Made by a program: the position numbers and the translations under genes | Assembly (NCBI GenBank): GCA_022457155.1 | Contig: JAJGOT010000209.1 | Coordinates: 1,192,001-1,256,000, forward strand | From: Cladopsammia gracilis | Taxonomy: Eukaryota; Cnidaria; Anthozoa; Scleractinia; Dendrophylliidae | Reading direction: 5' to 3' | Length of the DNA: 64,000 nucleotides | The notes under the pieces: generated by a model | Database searches by the model: none | Seen by the model: the letters and a program-made list of their open reading frames with translations, nothing else | Told to the model about the DNA's origin: nothing | Shown here: positions 11,060-22,000 of the stretch, piece by piece | Numbering within the stretch: position 1 is the first letter of the stretch | Layout: each line of letters opens with the position of its first letter

Positions 11060-12929
11060 CAGGTGTTGAGCGGCTCAAAGATCGTCATTTGATGAGCTTA
11101 TTGTTATCTGTTATGAATGGCAACTGCAAGTTAATTCGAGCTTCCAAAGGGATTGTCAGTGGACTGAGTATTTATAGTCCCCAAAGTAACCGTTAAATGG
11201 GTCGTCACTCAACGCTTGTCCCCGGGAGTATAGAGGAGAGACGTCGCGTGACGACCTAAAACAGTTTTATCGGGTAAACTTGGAAACTGCATTTATTATA
11301 CAGTAAACTCTTGCTATCTCGAATACGGGCTATTTCGAATGCCTTTATCTCAAAATAAAACTCGTTCCCCTTAATGTGCTTACTGTTTTTCAGTTTTCTT
11401 TGCTTTTTCTTTCCACTTTGCGTTTTCAGTCTATCAGTTAAAACAAATATACAATATATAATAAATGTTTATTGTCAGTAGCTTTACCATTGATCTGACG
11501 TTATATTCTTTTAATAATTAGTTGATTATAATATATTGAGAGAGCCTATTTATTTATAAGCCCAGTGGTTTCTTTTGGGCTTCCTTGCTTGCCTTGCTTT
11601 CTACTGTAACTGTTTACAATATAGGGCAATCAACTTGAACAGTTATCTTGAATTCCCCGCTGTCGCGAACTTCCCGTAGTCTAAATTAACACCCCTTGTC
11701 TAGAACTGTAGTAATTGTGACGTTACTTAAATGACAACAGGACACAGTTATAATGAATTTTGTCTTGCAATAGATTATGTTCGCCGAAAGGAGTATCCCA
11801 TGGTGCCCAAAACTGACATACAGTTTACAGTATACACCCACTTTACAGTACAGTCATTTCACTGTGTTCCGCGGTGCAGCACGCCACGTCCATTCTGGAT
11901 CGCCACGAGTATGTAGCATATCGACGCAATTAGGCCTTATGTATGATGACGTCACCAGCTCAAAATTCCACCCCTCCAAAATTCACCACCAAGCCTCGTT
12001 TGTACCAAAATTCCTTGTAGACTTTTGACAAGTTCACGTCGTTTTTGACTAGGTAGTCTTTTCAACTTGTCTCCTTTGAGAATACTTTGATGAGATTTTC
12101 ACAGGTTTACACTTCGAAAGCGAGGCTTGGGGGTGAAAATAGTTATTTTGACGTCAACATGCATAAGGGCTATTTGCCAATGCTGACAAAAATAAAAGAC
12201 TCAGTCTATAGAAAGAGTAAATTAAATACACACAAGAAACTACAGAAGAATATTAACAAGTTTATTTAATAAAATAATTGAGTACAAGATTGAGTACTAA
12301 ATATTTCAACGCCTTGTTTTCAACAAATAAAAAATTATAATATATTACTGTTTTTCAATTTTTTTTTTTACGAGTTGCAGTACTACAATGTTTTTGACAA
12401 TCAACATAATACATATATTTTCTAGCCAGCTTGCAAATATATATGAAAGAAGTTTCATAAAATTTTAAATATATTCCCTTGTCGATGTAAATGATAAGGA
12501 CAGAGATGAGTTTCAAACATTTGATTCGCTAAATCCGATCCCCCCTTAAAAGAGTTTCGTTGCACACGACGAAAAAACTGACTATTGTTCGCTACAACTG
12601 GGAATTCGGTATTTCGCACACGTTTATTTTTATTTTGCTTATGCTTATGGCTTTGCCGCGTTAGTTCCAAGAACGACAGTGTTCCTTTGTTTTATGTCTG
12701 TTCTTATTGTTTATGCATATGACGTTGATATCGTCACTAAACTTATGCTTATGCTCATGTCGCTAGCGGAAAAATGTCTTGAAGCCATCATTTTCCTTAA
12801 TCAACCACATTCACGAAATCCCCATGTCTTATTTCTCACCCCTCAGAAGGCAAATGAAATGCCGCTTGAATTGGTTATCAGTCAACTACTGCATTCAGAA
12901 TCTCTTGGAGCTATAGCGGACCATCTCCC
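11060..12929. other. Non-genic stretch
   Basis: No supported gene. A pogo-like phrase (acagtaaactcttgctatct) occurs near 11,300. Reading frames are short and show no family motif. Confidence 0.4.
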
Positions 12930-12933
12930 TTAA

Positions 12934-13408
12934 CCTTTTCACTCCCAGAGTCACTAATGGAGACATGTAATGCAGTTCTAACTTTTGAGTCTGTGGACGA
13001 ATTCCTATGGTGTGACCATTCAAATGAAACCTCTTCAGTAGTACTTTTGCATGGTACCATTTGTTCTAACTTTTGAGTCTGTGGACGAAATCCTATGGTG
13101 TGACCATTCAAATAAAACCTCTTCAGCAGTATTTTTGCATGGTACCATTTGTTCTAACTTTTGAGTCTGTGGACGAATTCCTATGGTGTGACCATTCAAA
13201 TAAAACCTCTTCAGCAGTACTTTTGCATGGTACCATTTGTTCTAACTTTTGAGTCTGTTGATGAATTCCTATGGTGTGACCATTCAAATAAAACCTCTTC
13301 GACAGTACTTTTGCATGGTACCATTTGTTTTTCACGGCAATATTTTACAAAATGAAATTTGTGAATTTTCTTGAATTTTGGTTTTCGACAGTCTTGAGAG
13401 TTAAAGGG
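12934..13408. mobile_element. TTAA-flanked MITE with four 88-bp units
   Basis: The element is bordered by TTAA on both sides (12,930-12,933 and 13,409-13,412). Its ends are inverted (CCTTTTCACTCCCAGAGT and the complement of gagagttaaaggg). The interior holds four tandem 88-bp units starting at 12,975, 13,063, 13,151 and 13,239. TTAA targets and CCC-type ends are piggyBac traits. Relatives with two units (19,477), one unit (61,357) and three units (61,822) occur in the window. Confidence 0.85.
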
Positions 13409-13471
13409 TTAATGGCGAGAGTGGTAACTTACAAGAGATTCAGTTATATGCCGTACACATCAGGACCTGAC

Positions 13472-13509
13472 TGTTCAAAAGGTGGATAGCGCTATCCACC
13501 TTTTGAACA
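13472..13509. repeat. Perfect 38-bp palindrome downstream of LONP2 stop
   Basis: Two 19-base halves (tgttcaaaaggtggatagc and its exact complement) abut with no spacer. It lies 61-98 bases past the LONP2 stop codon, so it is probably in the 3' UTR and would form a hairpin in the mRNA. Confidence 0.9.
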
Positions 13510-13569
13510 ACCGGAGCCAGTATATTAGTTGTACTATATTTATACTAATGCCATTTATCTAATATTTAA

Positions 13570-15997
13570 CTACAGTTTGCTGCTTAGCGGTTTGCTGCTG
13601 ATAGCCTGCGCCATGCCAGGAAATTCATCATCAAAAGCTGCACGTAAGACATCCTCCACCCTGTTGGCCAGAATAAAGTCCATCTCATCCTGATAAATAA
13701 TTCAACAAAAATACATTTTAGAAATAATTGCCTTAAAAACGGCAATAAACGTTTAAATAAAAGATTCTAATAACGAAAGATTTAGATATACATTTAAGAA
13801 TAAATATCAGCGATATAAAAACATGACGTTTCGGCGACGACATGTCACCATTATCAAATGTAAAATTATTTGTGAAGTCGAAAGTGTGAAAATAAATAAA
13901 TAAAAGATGCGAAGATGAACGAAAGAATGTGGCTTAATTAACTAAACAGTTTCGCTGGTATGGAGTCTTTTTGAGTGTTAAGAGACGGACTCTTTTTCCT
14001 TATCAATAGCATCTCATAAATAAGGCACTCAAACTTTCCGCGGCATTTCTTTAGGATGGTAAATTGCTCATGAAGATTGTACGGTCTTTGGTTATGTTCG
14101 TACTTAAGGTGTTTGCCGATGGCAGAATATTTGTGTTCCTCAATGCGAAGGTGGAGGTGACGGCACGTGTAGCCTATATAATTCGCATCGCACGAATTAC
14201 ATTCATGAGCAATTTACCATCCTAAAGAAATGCCGCGGAAAGTTTGAGTGCCTTATTTATGAGATGCTATTGATAAGGAAAAAGAGTCCGTCTCTTAACA
14301 CTCAAAAAGACTCCATACCAGCGAAACTGTTTAGTTAATTAAGCCACATTCTTTCGTTCATCTTCGCATCTTTTATTTATTTATTTTCACACTTTCGACT
14401 TCACAAATAATTTTACATTTGATAATGGTGACATGTCGTCGCCGAAACGTCATGTTTTTATATCGCTGATATTTATTCTTAAAATAAAAGATTAATGAAA
14501 AAAAAAACCCGGAGACATTAAGGGAAGTCTTCGGGTTGCTCATTGTTTGATGATTCTGCCGCCATCTTGAATACCACGGACAGTTTTTCGCCATTTTGTT
14601 TAAGGACGATTGAGCATGCGCTCTAAGTGTAATATAGGGAGTCCCAGAGCTACTTGCCGTGCATGGAAAGAAACAAGGGGGAAGCAGGCCCGTAGAACTG
14701 GGTAAACTGGAAAGCGTTAACCCTTTAAATTAACCACAGTAATGGAATGGAACCACACGTTGCAAAGAGAAATGTTAGCTCGCTGGGAATGAACCCATTA
14801 AACAAATTATCCACGGCACGGCTCTACCAACCCCGGGGGGGGGGGGGGGGGTACTCAACAAAGTTTTGTACGGGGATGCTCCGCCCCAAGGTCCAAACCC
14901 TTACCCTTTCATATACCGTTTTTGACAGAAAAGGTACCCCTTTCATATACCTTTCATTGAAAATGGTACCCCTTTCATATAGCCTTTACGTGCGTCTGTT
15001 TGATATATTTTGAAAGGCGCTTTTTATAATACTTAGATGGCGGTTTTCCCTACTTTTTTTATACTTCAACTCGTGTTTACGCTGCCTTTTCCTGATCCTT
15101 CGTGAAATCCCTACCCTTTCATATACTTCAACTCGTGAAATCCCTACCCTTTCATATACCTCCAGCCTCAAAAAGGTACCCCTTTCGGGCGGAGCATCCC
15201 CGTATAGCCCATTATAGGGAGTACCCCCCCCCCCCCCCCGGGCTACCAACTGAGATACGAGGTAAGTCGGAAGCAGACAATACGTTTCTATGTATGCTGA
15301 ATTTTACAAGTAGAGATGTAAATGAACACGTGAAATGGGCTTCGGAGACCCGGGGTCACAAGATTACCAATACCTACGGGTATGAATCAATTAACTACAC
15401 CAAGAGATTATAATATTATTGGACTACACTGAAACCCCTACGCATTCAGTTTCCAACCAGCTAACAAACTAGGTAACAAACTGTCGCGTGATTACTCTTT
15501 CACTCCGCAGTAGTTTCAGTTCTCCCTTATTACATGCACAACCGTGCCATTGTACAAAATACTTGCAATTTACCTAGGGCTTGTCTTGGATAAATCAGAT
15601 GGATGTCATTATAACACATGATGTGAAATACTGTCGGACGCATTTGGAGAACCAAAGTTAAAAAAAGAACGCAGTACACCATTGACTCTTACCTTTACAT
15701 TATCCGGCAGTTCCGAAAGATCCTAAATTTGGAAGAAACAATTCAAAGTTATGACAACAGTAGCTGTGCCTCTAGCCATTTATGTAATACCGAATATGAT
15801 ATGAAAATGTTTACTCTGTAAATGTTTTAATTAAATTTTATATGATCAAATTAATATAAACTGTACATTTTTGAGCAATTTTAGATTCTTAAGTCTTATT
15901 AAGATATTTTTACTTCATTTTAATTACCTTCGTTTTAGTGTCCTCAATCAGTATTGTGATGTACTAGAATTTTATGATATTTAAATAAAGGTTTCAT

Positions 15998-16044
<47 letters not shown>

Positions 16045-19000
16045 ATATATATTTAGTCTTCACGAGCCAAGTGGCCCACAAATGCCGAAGCTTAATCCGG
16101 TTACGACTGAGAGTCACTACTCCCCTGGAAAGGATGTTTGTCCACAGCAAGGTAGACTCCTTCCCACCCCACCCCCTTACGCTCCGGCTCCAGCAAAACG
16201 TTTGTCGGCACCCAATGTGGAGCGAATATGGAGCGAATGTGGAGTAAAGTTTCTTGTCTAAGGAAGAAACATGACCGCAGGGCCAGGCCTTGTAACACAA
16301 GAGTTTTTACGCACTCTGCACCTAAGTGGAGAAAGACATTGTAGAGCAAAGTTTCTTGTGAAAGAAACAAACAAGACGGGAAAGATCAGGAAAAGATCCA
16401 TCCAACTTCAGGACGACTTGAGCCTGCAGCAGACTAGACCAGGCCTCCACGGTCTTATGAAGGTTGATAGAACAATAAACCCTTTCTCACCTTTTCGTTT
16501 CGTCTTGGTAGTATCACTCTCTTCAGACCCGCTCTATGAGCTGCCAACACTTTTTCTTTTATTCCACCGACCTACGAAGGTAAACACATCGAGTAATGAA
16601 GTTTAAAATATGCGCACATCGATCGGTCCAACCAAAAAAATGTGAACTAGCTTTAAAGGTGTCCGCTCGGACAAAGTTCTATTACTAAGCCTCACCGGTA
16701 AAACAAGGCCTCTTAACGTGATTTCACCTGTCATGGCTGTGTCGGACCGGGTACACCGACCACTGGAGAGAAATTAAAGTAATTACATCTGGTCAAGCAA
16801 GCCATGGTCAATCAAAATAAACTCAAAGATCGCTGCGAACTATTTACAAATAACAGCAAACCTTGATAAACTGGTGCCAAACGCGAGAAAAATGAATTTG
16901 GTGTTGTGATCTGATTGGCCGAGAAAACATATTGTTTGCTGTGTTTGGTTAAACCAAGTTGTACAAGTATGTCAAACATGCTCCCTCAAACCCTCTTCAA
17001 AGTCCCCCTTTACCCCCTTCACCCCCCGTATGTCAAACATGCTCCTTCAAACCCTCTTCAAAGTCCACCCAATAATCTAGGATTACGCACATTAAAGTCT
17101 TTGATTTCTGTAACAAAAACGACACTTTATCCCCGAGAGGGGTGTAAAACGGAAGAAAGAAGTACCTGAATAACGAAACGAGCACGGTCACGATCGTAAC
17201 ACCAGCAGACGGACCGTCTTTACCCACAGCACCTGCTGGGAAATGGATATGAACATCCGTGCGCTCCAGAAGGTCTATGCCATCCTCTGACGTCAGGCAG
17301 TACTGCAGTGGTCAGACAGACAGACAGACACACAGACACACAGACAGAAAAGACAGACATGTAGTGAGTAACTTTCTAACTAACCACTTTGAGACAAAAA
17401 AAACTTAACTTGACCTTCATGTAGACCTTTATGTAAAGTCTCCGTTATGCTACGTCTTCGAGGTCTGGTCTCTCGCCCAAAAAGCACTTCAAGCGAAGAT
17501 TGAACGAGAAGATTGGTAACATGTCATACAAGGAGAGATTGCTTAGCCTGGACATGTTGTACGACAAGGCTCCATACGGTTATATTGACCTTAATGTGGA
17601 AGACTTTTGTAGTTTTGTAAGCCATGGCCGTACTAGTTTAAGTAAGAATCCCATTTTGTAAAACCAGCCCTTTTCAATCTTCTTTCTTCAATCGCACTGT
17701 AAATTCATGGAACACTGTATGTAAAATGACTCTTCCAAGTAGTTTCCTTAGTCCCGGCTCTTTTACAGTTTTTCTAATACAATTAGATATAAGATATGTT
17801 GTGTACGTGGTCGCTATTTCGTACCTGCCCCTGTCACTCTAATGCAATTACTTAGTTTTGTTATTAACGTTTAGCCCCTTTATTATCTAGTATTCCACTA
17901 TATTTTAAGTCTCTTGGGTAAGCGCCTCACATGGGGCTTCGCGTCTCGTTTGCGCCTTTCCATTTCGTCCATCTTATTTTTGTGCGGTGTAATAAACAAA
18001 TGAGATAAGGATCATCTACCTCAACAGAGCGACTTCTAAGCCAACTTAGAGCCAACTGCGCAGACTCCTTCATAACATCTCCTGAATATTGAAACGAAAA
18101 CTTTGGTCACATCACTTGCAATACTTCCAGTTACTTACATCACTGACTAGCGAAACATTTTGGTCCATTTATTTTACTACCCAGTTCTTCGAACTAAGCC
18201 GCAGTAAACAGCTGTAAATTACGTACCCAGCTGGCCAGTCAGGGTCAATTTTCCTTCTCCTCCCATTCGTGTGGCTTCAACGAACATGATCTCTCCGCCC
18301 ATTGCTGTCCAAGCTAAGCCTAAGGAGAAATATAAAACAAATTTGAAGTACATTTTTAAGAATCCAATTTCAAATCCAGGCTGACCAGTAGTTATAGCGT
18401 GACACGGAGTTAAACTTAGGACAACTGTGTTACAAATCCAATAAAAGGTTTAACTTAGCGATATAGAGGATGACATATAGATTACGAGTCCAGCCCATCA
18501 ATCCAAACTGACACGCCTCTTCACAAAGCAAAAGCACGCAATCGCCACAAGCGCAGTGGAGCGGGTATTTTTCAAGTATATGGAAAGCAAAGGAAATGAG
18601 ATGGAATCTGACACTTTCATATTTATACAACTTACCAACAGCAACTCCAGGAGTACAGAGTCTTTGAGCCACTTCTGATTCAAATATAGGAGGCTAGAAT
18701 ACAAAGCACAGATTTCGTCAACAATAAACACAAAGGAAACAACTACTACACAAACATTGTTTCAATCGAGTCCTACTGGTTGAAAAATTGATCAGCCAAA
18801 CCAACCGAGAACAGCAGTTGCACCATAGTTAATAAAGTGTAATGGTTATGAAACCTGAGAAATGTCTTTGTTCGATGTTTTTGAAACCGTTTTTCGGCCT
18901 TGATCGTGCACAACACAATAGATTCGAGCAACTGAAAACAAAAGATGTGCACGGCCAAGTACAGTTCAATATAAATTGTAGCTCCTTTGTTATCGCCATT

Positions 19001-22000
19001 GAAGTCTGCAAGGTTTCATAACCAGTCCCTCGATTAACTATGGTTGCACCAATAACAGAACACAACCTGGATTACCTTTTAATACTCCACAAACATTTCT
19101 ATAAAATGCTCTTTACTCAGTTTTAACCTGAAATAATCATTATGATCAATTTACTTTGGAGTGTTTATAAGAAAAAAGATCTTACCCCTAAACAATCGTT
19201 TAAGAATTTTTCAGTGACCAAAAAGGCGTTTCTATCAGCCACAGTGGCAGGTGCAACATTAGTAGAATCAGTCTTGGACTTTGCAATTTCTTGTTCTTTC
19301 AAATCTTCTTTGTCGTTCCTGTTACCTTCCTCTGAGGCATTTCTTGTGGCTTCAGCAACCTATGCACGGATCACAAACAAGAAACAAATGGACAACTGTA
19401 GCCACACATTAATCGATACAAATAACAATAAAATGTAAATGATGCATCTTATGAATTTGATGAATGTATCCCTCAACCCCGTAACTCCCAAAAGTGTGAA
19501 ATATCAAAATTCAAGAAAAATTTCAAATTTCATTTTGTAAAATATTGAAAAACAAATGGTCTACCATGCAAAAGTACTGCTGAAGAGGTTTCATTTGAAT
19601 GGTCACACCATAGGATTTCGTCCGCAGACTCAAAAGTTAGAACAAATGGTACCATGCAAAAGTACCGCCGAAGATGTTTCATTTGAATGGTCACATCATC
19701 ACATTTCATCCACAGACTGAAAAGTTAGAACTGCACTACATGTCTTCATAATTGACTCTGGGAGTGAAAGGGTTAAAGTTGGTTTAAACACTACTCGTTT
19801 CAGACATGGCATAATAACTAAAGGTTACATACTAATAGCAATGGCTTGAAAAGTGAATTTATAATTTTAAAATGCGAACAACAACGACGCAACAAAGATC
19901 ATCTTAGAGTGATTTTACTTCATCTGTGAAATAGTTAGTAGAATAGTACGCACTATTAGACTATAATTCCATTGTTTCCTTTTGTTTAATTTGGACTATC
20001 ACACACTAATTGTTAGATAGTGTTTCACAGATGAAGTAAAATTACTCTATTAGTTGTTCGGTGGTAACAATTAAACAACAAAAATTCTCTGTACCTGGAC
20101 AGCAACAGCTCTACATACACCTCCAATCTTCCGCTCAAGCGACCGCACCCCAGCCTCACGAGTGTAATAAGAAACTGCAAAAAAGATGGTACATTTTCTA
20201 TATATTATAAGGGACACTGTCCCGGCCGAAATATCGTGTTTTCATGATTATGGCAAGGAGTTTGCTTTAAGCTTACTTTACTTCTTGAAATTGGAAGAAA
20301 TCATCGCCAAAGGTGATAGACGCAAAGAGATGGGAATTAAACAGACAAAATAACAGCTAGAAAAGTCAAAATTTCACAAGAATGGCAAGTTTGATTTCTT
20401 GACCGCCCGTCAACAAATCAAATTCCATGAACTGTAATCCACTTCAATCCTTGCAATTCTGCGCTTTATCTCCAAACTACTGCTTTTGTTTTGCTCTAAA
20501 GAATTTTTTATCCAACTAAGTTGTATATTTGGTGGCATTTGGCGATATAACATGGAAATAAGCGAAGCAAAATTTTCTCCACGACGCACATCTTACAGTC
20601 ATTTTGTAAAGTTGTCCCGTGTTCGTCTTAGAGAGAGTGAGTGTAATCACTCTGGCCAGCGAGCCAAATAGAACTCGAAGCAAGTGAATATATGAAGCAC
20701 CAAGTGCAGGGAAACGTATGCGACAAAGACACAGTTAATAATGGCTTTAATTTAGTGTTGTTTTAGTAAACAACAGTAACCAAACACGACTGAATTTCTT
20801 TTGACAGGCCATCGAAACCCTCTTTATTACTTCAAACTGACTGATTTTACTCACTGATGGCCTTCAAAGAGTTGTCAGGAACTTCAATGTGTTGCGCAGT
20901 GAGTCCGTGTTCCTGAAACACAAAACCAAGGATGTCTCAATTTAGAGTGTTTTCACTGACGTCATATCAAAATTCAGAAGCAGTTTTCGATTCTTAAATG
21001 TTTATGAAATTGTAGAGAGTTTTAAAACTACACATCTGGGCCAAATTTTGAAGCGCAAGAGCATTTCATTCAAGAGTTATAGGCGAATGAGTACAGACAT
21101 TTTTAGTAAGAAATGTATGGAGCGGCCATCTTGGTGTCCCAAATTTAAAGTCTTATAACTCCAAAAATTTCATCACAAAATATTGTATTCACTATAAAAG
21201 GCATGAAATCGGCTTATAAGCATCTATAATTCAAAAATAACTTTTAACTAGTTCAATTTTGTTTATTTTCACGGCTTATCTGAAATAGCGTGACGAATTG
21301 CGTGACACATTTACAACCTTTATAAATCGAAAACGAAACATCGTTAAAACCTAAAAATTTTTGTGAAAGATTATAACACTGGTATCCACATACCCTGTTA
21401 GAAACAGCTTTGTAGGATATATACTTTAGATTTGTTTAAATTTTATGACGTCATGTGCAAACACTCTATAGAGTTCCTCTCTGTGATGCCAGTACATTAT
21501 CAACTGAGATGGAAACAACTTTATTGAGTAAAGGGGACTGTTTAATTTTTTTTATGTGACAGGGAGAGGCATCTGGTGGACTTTGAGGGGAGAGGGGGAG
21601 GGGGTGGGGGGGACAAAGAAAAGGGAGAGAAGTCCAAGGAGTGGGGCATAAAAATTATTGTCAGAGATAAAAAGGTTGTATTAGGATTACTGCTATTATA
21701 ACTCTGCAAAAGTGCTTTAGGTTAAAAAAAAATGTTTTCTCGGGGAAGAATACTCCTAGATCCCTCCTAGCTGGGAAGCCATCTCTTACGTTCCTGAAAG
21801 CTCTTAGGTGCAACGACAACATGGATAAACAAATTACTGTTAGCATTTAAGCAACGTAAATTATAAAAATGTAACACAAACCTTTAATTGTTTTGGTAAA
21901 AGGTGTCGTTTAGAAATGGCAATCTTTTCTTCCTGGGTGTAACCTGGAACCATGATTAACTGAAAAATGAAAAAGAGTAAAATGATGTTAGTTGATATGC

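Noticed and set aside
12975..13326. Regular 88-bp repeats that could suggest a CRISPR array
   Set aside because: Units are contiguous with no unique spacers, the genome is animal, and the array lies inside a TTAA-flanked MITE.
15944..16300. 118-residue ORF with poly-Met
   Set aside because: Translation of the ATC microsatellite and a SINE fragment.
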